From assembly GCA_964610505.1 (NCBI GenBank), contig CAZSXU010000021.1, forward strand, positions 1-64,000: a stretch of 64,000 nt of DNA. Direction: 5' to 3'. The notes beneath the pieces were generated by a model, which ran no database searches, was not told where the DNA came from, and saw only the letters and a list, made by a program, of their open reading frames with translations. The position numbers were made by a program, and so were the translations under genes. The stretch comes from CAZSXU01 sp964610505 (GTDB taxonomy: Bacteria; Arandabacterota; Arandabacteria; JAGLYR01). Shown here in pieces: positions 21,875-30,729 of this stretch (the stretch's first letter is position 1; every line of letters starts with the position of its first letter).

Positions 21875-22547
21875 AAGCGGGGGGCTGACGGAGGACGATT
21901 TCGATGCGGCGCGCGAGGCGATGGTTCGGGAGCAGCTGGAGGCCCGCGGCATCGCGAGCTCCCGCGTCCTCTCGGCCGTCTCCCGAGTGCCCCGGCACAA
22001 GTTCGTGCCCCGCGGCCAGGAGTCCTATGCCTATGAGGACCGGCCGCTTCCCATCGGGGACGGGCAGACGATTTCGCAGCCCTACATGGTCGCCGTGATG
22101 ACGGAATGCCTCTCTCTCAGGGGTCCGGAGACGGTTCTCGAGCTGGGAACGGGGTCCGGCTACCAGGCGGCCGTCCTGGCCGAGATGGGGGTGGAGGTGT
22201 TCACCGTCGAGAGGCACCGGCAACTCTCGGACACCGCCCGGCAGCGCCTGGGCGCCCTGGGGTACCGCCGCGTCCACTTCCGGGTTGGAGACGGGAGCGC
22301 CGGATGGCCGGAGAAAGCCCCCTTCGACCGGATTCTGGTGACGGCCGGCATGCCCGAGATCCCGGGGATTCTGCTGGACCAGCTGGCCGACGGAGGGCGC
22401 CTGGTGGCCCCCGTGGGCAGCCGGTCGTTCCAGGAGCTCACGGTCGTGGAGCGGTCGGGATCGGAAACCAAACGCTGGAAATCTGGGGGTTGTACTTTCG
22501 TGCCTCTTGTTGGACAATACGGCTGGGAGGCGGGCGAAGACGAATGA
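21858..22547 (+). CDS. pcm: Protein-L-isoaspartate O-methyltransferase
   Basis: A 229-residue SAM enzyme that methylates L-isoaspartyl residues so that damaged proteins can be repaired. It has MVREQLEARGI, VPRHKFVP, YEDRPLPIGDGQTISQPYMVA (substrate loop), VLELGTGSGYQAAVLAEMG (SAM motif I) and FDRILVTAGMPEIP. The length is typical plus a short tail. The ATG at 21858 lies inside the end of the upstream radical SAM gene, and an in-frame ATG at 21828 is possible. The stop overlaps the next gene's ATG (ATGA), indicating coupled translation. Confidence 0.95.
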   Translation: MVGRDRSGGLTEDDFDAAREAMVREQLEARGIASSRVLSAVSRVPRHKFVPRGQESYAYEDRPLPIGDGQTISQPYMVAVMTECLSLRGPETVLELGTGSGYQAAVLAEMGVEVFTVERHRQLSDTARQRLGALGYRRVHFRVGDGSAGWPEKAPFDRILVTAGMPEIPGILLDQLADGGRLVAPVGSRSFQELTVVERSGSETKRWKSGGCTFVPLVGQYGWEAGEDE

Positions 22548-23569
22548 TGAAGCCGGTGACCCAGTTTCTCAAGTGCATCCCGAAGGAAAGCCTGGTTCTG
22601 TTGTTGACGCACCCGAACCCGGACCCCGATGCCATTGCGTCCGCCTACGCGCTGAAGCATTTGATCAAGGAGCGCCGGCAGGCGGCCGGCACGATCGGGT
22701 ACTGGGGTGTGGTGGGGCGCAAGGAAAACGCCACGATGCTCGATCTCCTCGGAATCGAGATGGTGGAGATCGGTGGAGTGGACGCCAGTTTCTTCGATCG
22801 GATCGTGCTGGTGGATTCGCAGCCCGGCCAGGTCGGGGATCCCCTGGGGGATGTCAAGATCGACGTGATCGTCGACCATCATCCCGTCAAACCCCGAAAC
22901 GGTAAGCCCCTCTTTGAGGACATCCGGGTGACCTACGGGTCGACCTCCACGATCGTGACCGAATATCTCCTCGGTTCCCGTACGTCCATCCCGCCCCGAG
23001 TCAGCACGGCGCTTCTCTACGGCATCAAGACAGACACGCTGCTCCTCAGCCGGGAAACGGACGAGGCCGATGTCAGTGCTTTCCTGCACCTCTACCCGCT
23101 GGCCGATCTGAAGGCCCTGCGCCGCATCGAACAGCCCGCCATCCCCCTGGTTCACCTGGATGCCGCGGCTCGGGCGTACACTCGGCGTAAGATCTTCGGC
23201 AACATGATGTTCCTCAACCTGGGGCGCATCACCAACGAGAACGCGATTCCCCAGACGGCGGATTTCTACCTTCCGGCGGAGGGCATCGAGTGGATCGTCT
23301 GCTTCGGGAGGCGCGGGAAGACGGTCTACATCTCCGTTCGAAATGAGGACCGCCGGCGTTCCGCCGGGCGGGCCGTGCACCATGCCTTTTCCGACATGGG
23401 CAAGGCCGGAGGGCACCGCACAATGGCGGCCGCCATTCTTCCCGTCTCGTCTTTCGCCGAAGGGAAAAAGAAGTCCGTGACTCTTGAGCGAATCCAGGAC
23501 GTCGTGATCGAGCGATTCCTCGAGACCGCCGGCAACTCCGCTTCCGAATCCAACGGGTCCGCCACGTAG
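22544..23569 (+). CDS. DHH-family phosphoesterase (NrnA-like)
   Basis: A 341-residue DHH/DHHA1 protein. It has HPNPDPDAIAS (motif I), VLVDSQ (II), VIVDHHP (the DHH motif), and in the C-terminal DHHA1 domain GKAGGHRTMAAA. Relatives hydrolyse nano-RNA or pAp, or cyclic dinucleotides, with Mn2+. No CBS, PAS or membrane part is present, so it is a stand-alone soluble enzyme. It starts at 22544 by ATGA overlap with pcm. Confidence 0.87.
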   Translation: MMKPVTQFLKCIPKESLVLLLTHPNPDPDAIASAYALKHLIKERRQAAGTIGYWGVVGRKENATMLDLLGIEMVEIGGVDASFFDRIVLVDSQPGQVGDPLGDVKIDVIVDHHPVKPRNGKPLFEDIRVTYGSTSTIVTEYLLGSRTSIPPRVSTALLYGIKTDTLLLSRETDEADVSAFLHLYPLADLKALRRIEQPAIPLVHLDAAARAYTRRKIFGNMMFLNLGRITNENAIPQTADFYLPAEGIEWIVCFGRRGKTVYISVRNEDRRRSAGRAVHHAFSDMGKAGGHRTMAAAILPVSSFAEGKKKSVTLERIQDVVIERFLETAGNSASESNGSAT

Positions 23570-23590
23570 CCCCGACCGATTGCGGGAACC

Positions 23591-25768
23591 ATGCGCAAGT
23601 GTCTCTCATCCATCGCCCTCCCGTACGGACTCCCGGTCCTGGTGGTCTGTGTCTTTTACTGGAAGGCGCTCTTCCTGGGCGACCTCTTTCTTGCCAATGA
23701 GATCAGCGGCAGCGACATGATGATGCAGTCGTATCCCGCCCGGGCCGAGCTGGCCGAGGCACTGCACCAGGGGCGTCTGCCCCTGTGGACGGACGACCTC
23801 TTCCTGGGATTCCCTGTGGCCGCGGAAGGCCAGGTGGGGACTTTCTATCCCCTGAATCTCCTGTTCTTCTTTGTCCTGCCCGCCCACTGGGCTTACTCCC
23901 ATCTCATGATTCTGCACGTGATGCTGGCGGGTCTCTTCACGGCCCTGTTCGCGCGGTTCCTGGGCCGTTCGCGGCCGGCCGCGGCTCTCGCCGGCATCGT
24001 CTTTTCGCTTTCCGGTTTCATGGTGGCGCATCTGAAGCACGTGAACCTGGAGGCGTCGGCGATCTGGGTGCCGCTCATGTTCTGGCTGGCGGCGCGTGGG
24101 TCGCAACGGGTGTCGTCGTGGCGGTCGGGAATCTGGCTCGGCGTTCCTCTCGCCCTGACGATCCTGGCGGGCCACGTGCACACGGCGTACAACGCGCTGC
24201 TGCTCGTCGCCGTCTACCTGCTGGGGCAGGGTGCGGCGTCCGCAATCCGAGACCGCTCCTGGACGCCGGCGAGGCGGGGTGTCCTTGTAGCGGCGATCAT
24301 GGTGATCGTCGGTCTCGGGCTCTCGACCCTCCAGATCTTGCCTACGTATGAATACGCGCGGCTCGGCACCCGATCGGGAGGGCTGGACTTCGCTCAGGCC
24401 ACCGAGTACGCCTACACGCTGGAGGACCTGGCCACGTACGTGGCGCCGTACCACTTCGGGGATCCGGGGCACGGCACCTACGTTCGAGAGGACGTGCCGA
24501 GGATCTTCTGGGAGAACTCCGGGTATATCGGAATCCTTCCCCTGATCCTGGCCCTGCTGGGTGCGGTGGTCTGTTGGCGGGAGCGGCACGTGAAAGGGAT
24601 GGTTGCGCTTGCCATCCTATCGATCCTGATCGCCCTGGGGCGCGGAAGTCCGGTGTTCTGGTTCTTCTTCCATGCCGTTCCGGGCTTCGACAACTTCCGA
24701 TTTCCCCAGCGCTTTCTCCTCTTCGCCACGCTGGCTCTGGCCGTCCTCGGGGCCTTCGGACTCGATGCACTTGCGGATCGTCTGAGATCCTTCCGCCGTC
24801 CGGTGTACGCGGGGGCGATTCTCGTCTGCCTCGCCGACCTCTTCCTCTTCGGCTACACGCACAACCCGACGCTGCCGGCGGGCGAATGGCTCGCCGAGCC
24901 GGAAGCCGCCCGCCTGTTGAAGCGGGATCCGTCCCGGTTTCGGGTGTGGAGTCCGGATGCCCATGTCCTCCATCTTCAGGCCTACCGGGCGGCCGCCGGC
25001 TGGAAGGGGGACCTCACGCCGTACCTGGAGCAGAGAAACGCGCTCCAGCCCAACATGAACGGTATCTACGGCATCCAGTCGGCGGGGGTGTATTTCCCCA
25101 TGGTGCCGACGCTTTTCCTGGAGCCGACGACCGGGCTGGACCTCCCGCCGCCCGCACTCTGGCGCATGTTGGACGTGTATAACGTCAAGTACCTTCTGGT
25201 CGGCCGGGACATCAGTGATTCCCATTTCGCGTTGAAGGCGCGCGTGGCGGGAGGGATCAGGATCTACGAGAATCTGGGAGTCCTGCCGAGGGCCCGAATC
25301 GTCCCCGAGGGAATCAGCGCAACGAGTCCGGAGCATGCGCGGGTCCTTCTCACCGACCCCGGCTTCGATCCGGAGACGACCGTTGCGCTCCAGGCATGGG
25401 ACGGGCGGGGAGGGGGCGGGTCCGTCGAAGGGTCGTCGGTGAGGGAGATCCTCAGAAGACCCGGACGGGTCGAACTGGCTGCATCCCTGACCGGTCCCGG
25501 TTTCCTGGTTCTGTCCGACGCCTACTATCCGGGGTGGGAAGCCCGGGTCGACGGTGAGAGGCAGGAGATCCTGCAGGCCAACGTTTGCTGCCGGGCCGTT
25601 GCGCTCGAGTCCGGCGATCACCGGGTCGAATTCCGCTACCGGCCGCGCTCCTTGCGAATCGGCCTCGTCATCAGTCTTGTGACGCTTGGGGTTCTTCTCG
25701 TGCTCGGAGGACGGGAGCTGGCGAGGAAGAGAGCGAAAGGGCGAGTGGGCGAAAGGGCGAGTGGGTGA
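23591..25768 (+). CDS. YfhO-family polytopic membrane protein
   Basis: A 725-residue membrane protein with about 11 hydrophobic segments between residues 8 and 415, one near the C-terminus (IGLVISLVTLGVLLVL), and a long extracytoplasmic region (about 420-690). Family marks are SDMMMQSYPARAELAEALHQGRLPLW near the start and the late FLVLSDAYYPGWEARVDG with NVCCRAVALESGDHRVEFRYRP. YfhO relatives are GT-C-like glycosyltransferases, and in Bacillus YfhO glycosylates lipoteichoic acid. The acceptor here is unknown. It lies 21 nt after the DHH gene. Confidence 0.82.
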   Translation: MRKCLSSIALPYGLPVLVVCVFYWKALFLGDLFLANEISGSDMMMQSYPARAELAEALHQGRLPLWTDDLFLGFPVAAEGQVGTFYPLNLLFFFVLPAHWAYSHLMILHVMLAGLFTALFARFLGRSRPAAALAGIVFSLSGFMVAHLKHVNLEASAIWVPLMFWLAARGSQRVSSWRSGIWLGVPLALTILAGHVHTAYNALLLVAVYLLGQGAASAIRDRSWTPARRGVLVAAIMVIVGLGLSTLQILPTYEYARLGTRSGGLDFAQATEYAYTLEDLATYVAPYHFGDPGHGTYVREDVPRIFWENSGYIGILPLILALLGAVVCWRERHVKGMVALAILSILIALGRGSPVFWFFFHAVPGFDNFRFPQRFLLFATLALAVLGAFGLDALADRLRSFRRPVYAGAILVCLADLFLFGYTHNPTLPAGEWLAEPEAARLLKRDPSRFRVWSPDAHVLHLQAYRAAAGWKGDLTPYLEQRNALQPNMNGIYGIQSAGVYFPMVPTLFLEPTTGLDLPPPALWRMLDVYNVKYLLVGRDISDSHFALKARVAGGIRIYENLGVLPRARIVPEGISATSPEHARVLLTDPGFDPETTVALQAWDGRGGGGSVEGSSVREILRRPGRVELAASLTGPGFLVLSDAYYPGWEARVDGERQEILQANVCCRAVALESGDHRVEFRYRPRSLRIGLVISLVTLGVLLVLGGRELARKRAKGRVGERASG

Positions 25769-25877
25769 AAGGGCGCGAGAGCGTGAGTGCGCGACAAGGC
25801 GAGAACTGGAGAGAACCGAAGACCCGAGTGCTTCCCGCAGCGCAAGGCCAGCGCGGGAAACATGACAAGGAAACAAG
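25769..25877. repeat. Intergenic degenerate repeat element
   Basis: GGGCGAAAGGGCGAGTGGG-like tandem words, then GCGACAAGGCGAG and the GCGCAAGGCC-GCGCGGGAAACATGACAAGG block shared with 20688-20718. No gene. Confidence 0.7.
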
Positions 25878-25952
25878 GTGGTCGGCTGCGCGCACTCCGG
25901 GCTAAGGAAGATGCTCAAAAGAGTCGAGAACTCCAATGAATCCGATAACGCG

Positions 25953-25981
25953 TTGACAGGGTCGGAAAGCGTGGGTAAGTT
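25953..25981 (+). promoter_or_regulatory. Possible promoter of the S55-propeller-bsh series
   Basis: TTGACA, 17 nt, TAAGTT, about 40 nt upstream of the ATG at 26022. The -10 is weak. Confidence 0.45.
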
Positions 25982-26021
25982 CGCTGCGGATGTAGACGAC
26001 CACCTGTGGGGAGCGCCCTTG

Positions 26022-27815
26022 ATGGGACGGATGAAGCAAGCGAGGGTACCGGTCTGGTTGAGTGTTCCGCTGCTGGTTGGCGCTCTCGCCGGTCGGGGGG
26101 AGGCGCTCGATCCCGCCGAATTCATGCCGGTCGAGGAAATCCGGGCCGGGCAGACGGGCGTCGGCCTCTCGGTTTTCCAGGGAACGACACCCGATAGCTT
26201 CGAGATCGATATTCTCGGCGTCCTGGAGAGCGTGGGACCCGGCCGGGATCTGATCTTGGGCAAGGCGCGGGGGGCGTTCCTCGAGAACACCGGCATCATC
26301 GCCGGGATGAGCGGGTCTCCCGTGTACGTGGAGGGACGGCTGATCGGGGCGGCGGCCTACGCCTGGACCTTCGCCAAGGAGCCCATCGTCGGGATCACGC
26401 CCATCGGCGAGATGATGGCCGTTGTAGAACGATCCGAGGCATCGTTGGATCTCGGAATGGAGGGGGACCTCCAGGAGGGGTTCTTCTCGGCCCGCCATTC
26501 TTACCCGACCTCGGCGGCGCCCGATCTGCCGGGACCGGTGTCCGAAGTCCGTCCGATTCAGACGCCCGTGGTGCTGGCGGGGGTGCCGGGCTCGGCTCGG
26601 GCCGCATGGCAGGACTTCCTGGCGCCCTTCGGTTTCGTGGGGGTCGAGGGGGGAGGAACGGCGCCCGCCATCGGGAATCCGGAACTCCGGCCCGGCAGCG
26701 CCATGGGAATCCAGATGGTGCGCGGCGACTTCTCCAGCACGGCCATCGGGACCGTGACCTGGGTGGACGGCGAGACGATGTTGGGATTCGGTCATCCGTT
26801 TCTGATGGCGGGGCCGGTTTCCCTGCCGCTCTCCTCCGTGTACGTTCACACCGTGTTTCCTTCCGTGGTGGCTTCGTTCAAGATCGGATCCCCCGGTCCG
26901 CCCGTGGGCGCGATTCGCCAGGACCGCCAGGCCGGCGTCATGGGAATCGTGGGAGCCGACGTCCCCATGCTTCCGGTTTCCGTCTCCATTACCTCCGCTG
27001 CGGATGACTTTGCCCGGGAATATCACTTCGAGGTCATGCGCTCCGAGATTCTGACGTCCAGTCTCGTGGGGCTGGTGGGATACTCGAGTCTGGAAGCGGC
27101 GCAGAAGACCGTGGGGGAGAGCACCCTGGACATTCGGACGGAGATTCGAATGGAACCCGACCGCGTTCTGGACACGAGAATCGCCGTGGCGAGTCCCTCG
27201 CCGCCCCTGGCCGTGGCCGAGCAGATCGGCATGCCCCTGCAGTATCTCATCGAGAACCCGTATGAGAAGATCAAGATTCGAGAGATTCGCGTTCAGGTGG
27301 AGATCATCGATCGGTTTCGAGTGGCCGCCGTCGAAGACCTTCGCGTGAGCCGCGCCGAAGTTCGCCCCGGCGACGATCTGGACGTCTGGGTGACGCTTCG
27401 CCCCTACCGGGAGTCCGAGGTGATCGAGCGAGTGAAGGTCCACATTCCGAGCGACGCACCCCCGGGGGTCGTGGATCTGGTCGCCTGCTCTTCGGCCGAC
27501 CTGTGGGCGCTGGAGGCCGAACGAGCGCCGCTTCGATTCGAGCCGCAGAGTGTGGACCAGATGATCGACCTCCTGGGCAGCCGACGAGACACTCGGAAGA
27601 TCTATCTTCAGCTCTTCCAGCACAAGCAGGGCCGCGTCGTCGGCGGTGAGGAAATGCCGAGACTTCCGGGCTCGGTGCTGTCCGTGATGACCACGGGTGT
27701 CCGGGCCGGCCGGACCGGCTCATCCGAGGGCGCGGCGCTGATCGAAGACGAAGTCGAGACCCCCTGGGTCGTGGTCGGTTCGCGAAGCATAAGAGTCGAA
27801 ATCGTCTCCCGTTAG
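26022..27815 (+). CDS. Exported SpoIVB-type peptidase S55 domain protein
   Basis: A 597-residue protein with an N-terminal signal (MGRMKQARVPVWLSVPLLVGALAG). The S55 core has GIIAGMSGSPVYVEGRLIGAAAYAW, holding the putative catalytic Ser in GSP, and the later GFGHPFLMAGP with a candidate His. In spore formers SpoIVB cleaves regulators of sigma-K; here the domain sits in a non-sporulating context and is followed by about 250 residues of beta-rich C-terminus. It could be a periplasmic protease or an inactive scaffold. TGGGGAG lies 8 nt upstream of the ATG. It heads the series leading to the bsh genes. Confidence 0.8.
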   Translation: MGRMKQARVPVWLSVPLLVGALAGRGEALDPAEFMPVEEIRAGQTGVGLSVFQGTTPDSFEIDILGVLESVGPGRDLILGKARGAFLENTGIIAGMSGSPVYVEGRLIGAAAYAWTFAKEPIVGITPIGEMMAVVERSEASLDLGMEGDLQEGFFSARHSYPTSAAPDLPGPVSEVRPIQTPVVLAGVPGSARAAWQDFLAPFGFVGVEGGGTAPAIGNPELRPGSAMGIQMVRGDFSSTAIGTVTWVDGETMLGFGHPFLMAGPVSLPLSSVYVHTVFPSVVASFKIGSPGPPVGAIRQDRQAGVMGIVGADVPMLPVSVSITSAADDFAREYHFEVMRSEILTSSLVGLVGYSSLEAAQKTVGESTLDIRTEIRMEPDRVLDTRIAVASPSPPLAVAEQIGMPLQYLIENPYEKIKIREIRVQVEIIDRFRVAAVEDLRVSRAEVRPGDDLDVWVTLRPYRESEVIERVKVHIPSDAPPGVVDLVACSSADLWALEAERAPLRFEPQSVDQMIDLLGSRRDTRKIYLQLFQHKQGRVVGGEEMPRLPGSVLSVMTTGVRAGRTGSSEGAALIEDEVETPWVVVGSRSIRVEIVSR

Positions 27816-27850
27816 GTAGACACGTGATTTCCCCGGCATGGAGGATATGG

Positions 27851-29959
27851 ATGATCCCGACAACGCGCCCGGCGATCTGGATCGCCGTGTTGGTGCTGGC
27901 GGTTCCTCTGTCCGCCCAGGCGGTTGTAACCGAGTTCTGGAAGGTGGACACGCAGGCCGAGATGGCCGAGGGCGAGATGGAGGGAATGTCCATCTCCTCC
28001 AGAGGACGCCTGTTGCTGTCGCCCGACCACGACGTTCTCCTCGACATGGGGGATCTCTACGTCTGGGCGCTCGCCCGGAACGATCGGGGCGATCTGTTTG
28101 CGGCCACCGGGGAAGACGGCATCGTGTACCGAATTGCGAAGAACGGGAAGCCGGAGATTCTGTTCGACTCCCTGGAGCTGGAAATCCTTTCCCTGGTGGT
28201 GGGCCGAGACGGTTGGGTGTACGCGGGGACCTCGCCCGACGGAATGATCCTCAAGATTTCACCCGACGGTGAGGGACGTACACTCGTCGATCTGCCGGAA
28301 GATTACGTCTGGGATCTCGTTTTCGACACCAAGGGCAACCTGTACGCGGCCACGGGTGACGAGGGCAAGATCTACCGGATCTCGCCCGGTGGGCGCGCCG
28401 AAATCTTCTACGACAGTCCCGAGACGCACGTGATGTGCCTCCTGTTCGACCCGTCCACGGGGCTATACGCCGGCGGTGAGGGAACGGCGCGGGTCTGCCG
28501 GATCGACGATTCCGGACGAGCGGCCGTGCTCTACGACGCCGAAGAGGCGGAGATCTCCTCTCTTGCTATGGACGCCGACGGCAATCTATTCGCTGCGGCC
28601 GTGGAGGCCCCTTCCGAAAATGGAGGGGGAAATGGGGAGGGGGGCGGAGCGGCCGCGCAACCCTCCATCTACCGCATCGCTCGAGACGGGGGCGTTTCCC
28701 GGTACTGGAAGGTTCCGGCCGATTTCGTGTTCGATCTGGAAGTGGCGGATGACGGACGCCTTCTGGTGGCCACGGGGGGAAAGGCGGAACTGTTCGCCGT
28801 GGGAGCCCATGAGGAGTGGTGGAAGATCGTCGGCTTCGACGAGGTGCAGATCCTGGACATTCTTGAGGATGGAGGGATGCTCTACCTGGCTACCGGGAAC
28901 GGCGGGCGCGCGTATCGCCTCGGAAAAGGGTACGCCAAGGAGGGGACCTTCACCTCGAAGCCTTTCCGGGCCGAGACGGTGGCCCGGTGGGGGACGATCC
29001 GGTGGGAGGCCGGGTGTCCCGAGGGATGTTCAGTCGGGTTTTCGCTTCGAACGGGAAATACGGAGACGCCGGACGAAACCTGGAGCGAATGGTCTCGCGA
29101 AACGCGTGAGCCCGCGGATCTTGGAGTACCGGACGGCCGCTTCGCCCAGTGGCGGGTCGTTTCGAGGGGAGACGGAAAGCGGTCGCCCGTCATCGAATCG
29201 ATCACCCTCGCGTACCTGGAGAGGAACCTCCCGCCGAGGCTCACGTCTCTCGTCGTTCTTCCCGCCGGAGAAACCTACTATGAGGGGATCCCGGATGCCT
29301 CCCCACCTCCCGTGACGCAGGTGTTCCCCAGCGGGGTCCGCATTCAGTACTCCATCTCCGGCATGGACACGCCGCCGGCGGGAGAGGAAACGCTCGGCTG
29401 GGTTCGGGGCCTTCGGACGGCGCGCTGGGAGGTGACGGATCCCAACGAGGACGGGCTTCTTTTCGACATCGCCTACCGAGGAGACGGCGAGACGAACTGG
29501 AAAATCCTGGAGGAAGATTGGCGGGATCCGGTGTACAGCTGGGAATCGGAGCGGATGCCCGACGGGCACTACCGGCTGCGTGTCGTCGTGAAGGATTCGC
29601 CCGACAACGCGGAAGACACCGCCCTCGAGGACGAGATGGTGAGCGACCCGTTTCAGATCGACAATACGCCGCCCGAAATCGCCGATCTTCGGGCTCGGCG
29701 GGCCGGGAATGAAATCGAAATCACCGGGCGGGCGGCCGATCGGGCCTCGCCCCTCAAGAAGGGACGTTATTCCATCGATGCCGGCCGGTGGCACCCGTTC
29801 CTCCCGGAGGACGGCCTCTTCGACGCCGGGGAAGAAACCATCCGGTTCCGAATTCCGGAATCCGCCGCGGCGAAACTTGCCGACGGTGAGCACACGGTTC
29901 TGATCCGGGTGGTGGACGCCGCCGGGAACCCGGGGGTGGCGACGGCGACGGTCCGATGA
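27851..29959 (+). CDS. Exported beta-propeller protein with C-terminal Ig-like domains
   Basis: A 702-residue protein. The signal peptide ends at AQA near residue 25. Residues ~45-370 hold six or seven NHL/SMP30-like blades, each with a D-G-x-(L/I)-(Y/F)-A-A-T or YRI-type strand (NLYAATGDEGKIYRISPGG, GRLLVATGGKAELF). Two or three Ig/FN3-like segments follow (about 470-700), one with DNTPPEIADLRARR and the last with DAAGNPGVATATVR. There is no FlgD tail. The function is unknown; the propeller suggests ligand or carbohydrate binding outside the membrane. GGAGG precedes the ATG at 27851. The stop overlaps the next ATG. Confidence 0.82.
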   Translation: MIPTTRPAIWIAVLVLAVPLSAQAVVTEFWKVDTQAEMAEGEMEGMSISSRGRLLLSPDHDVLLDMGDLYVWALARNDRGDLFAATGEDGIVYRIAKNGKPEILFDSLELEILSLVVGRDGWVYAGTSPDGMILKISPDGEGRTLVDLPEDYVWDLVFDTKGNLYAATGDEGKIYRISPGGRAEIFYDSPETHVMCLLFDPSTGLYAGGEGTARVCRIDDSGRAAVLYDAEEAEISSLAMDADGNLFAAAVEAPSENGGGNGEGGGAAAQPSIYRIARDGGVSRYWKVPADFVFDLEVADDGRLLVATGGKAELFAVGAHEEWWKIVGFDEVQILDILEDGGMLYLATGNGGRAYRLGKGYAKEGTFTSKPFRAETVARWGTIRWEAGCPEGCSVGFSLRTGNTETPDETWSEWSRETREPADLGVPDGRFAQWRVVSRGDGKRSPVIESITLAYLERNLPPRLTSLVVLPAGETYYEGIPDASPPPVTQVFPSGVRIQYSISGMDTPPAGEETLGWVRGLRTARWEVTDPNEDGLLFDIAYRGDGETNWKILEEDWRDPVYSWESERMPDGHYRLRVVVKDSPDNAEDTALEDEMVSDPFQIDNTPPEIADLRARRAGNEIEITGRAADRASPLKKGRYSIDAGRWHPFLPEDGLFDAGEETIRFRIPESAAAKLADGEHTVLIRVVDAAGNPGVATATVR

Positions 29960-30729
29960 TGACGCCTTCCGACGGTTCCTTCACGACCCCGTGGTACCGG
30001 ACCGCGTTCGGTCGCTCTTACCTTACGGTCTATCGCAAGCGGGATGAGGACGACGCGCGGCGCCTGGGCCGGTTCCTGTCGGACATCGGGTGGGCCTGCC
30101 GCGGGCTCTCGGTGCTGGACATCGGATGCGGGCCCGGTCGGCACATGCGTGTGCTCGGGGACGCCGGAGGGGACGTGTTCGGAATCGATCTGTCGCCCGA
30201 GCTGCTGGCCGAAGCCGGGCGCCGGGGGCTCGGGGGGCGGATGGCTCGGGCCGACATGCGGGCGCTCCCGTTTCGAGATGGCGTGTTCGATCTGGCCCTC
30301 TCGCTCTTCACCACCTTCGGCTACTTCGAGACCGACGAGGAACATGCCAGTGTTCTTGCAGAAACCCGAAGGGTCCTGAAATCCCGGGGACGGCTGCTGA
30401 TCGACACGCTCAACCCGGGCCGGTTGCGCTTGACCCTCGCTCCCGAGACCCGGCGCGAGGTGGGTTCTCTGACGGTCTTCGAGACACGGTGGATCGATGA
30501 GGCCCGAAACCGCATCCTCAAGCGTGTGGAGATCGTAGATCGGGCGAAGCCGGAGACGCCTCCGGAATGCTGGACGGAGAGCGTCCGGTTGTGGACGTCG
30601 GATGCGCTTCGGGGACTGGCGGCCCGAACCGGTTTCGAGGTCGTCCGTGTGGCGGGGGGGTTCGACGGAAGGGCGTTTTCCGCGGAAGAATCCGAACGGT
30701 TGATTCTCCTATGTGAGGCGCGGGGTTGA
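29956..30729 (+). CDS. Class I SAM-dependent methyltransferase
   Basis: A 257-residue methyltransferase. Motif I is VLDIGCGPGRHMRVLGDAG, the acidic residue after strand 2 is in FGIDLSPELL, and the later motif is PFRDGVFDLALSLFTTFGYF. The N-terminus (WYRTAFGRSYLTVYRKRD) is shared by a group of unassigned methyltransferases. The substrate is unknown. It is translationally coupled to the propeller gene (ATGA) and to bshC (TGATG), so it is made together with the bacillithiol enzymes; a link to that pathway is only positional. Confidence 0.85.
   Translation: MMTPSDGSFTTPWYRTAFGRSYLTVYRKRDEDDARRLGRFLSDIGWACRGLSVLDIGCGPGRHMRVLGDAGGDVFGIDLSPELLAEAGRRGLGGRMARADMRALPFRDGVFDLALSLFTTFGYFETDEEHASVLAETRRVLKSRGRLLIDTLNPGRLRLTLAPETRREVGSLTVFETRWIDEARNRILKRVEIVDRAKPETPPECWTESVRLWTSDALRGLAARTGFEVVRVAGGFDGRAFSAEESERLILLCEARG

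Noticed and set aside
25902..27623. Minus-strand open frame of 573 codons opposite the S55 protein
   Set aside because: The plus-strand frame has a signal peptide and the GMSGSP motif; the antisense product is compositionally odd (His/Arg/Gly-rich).
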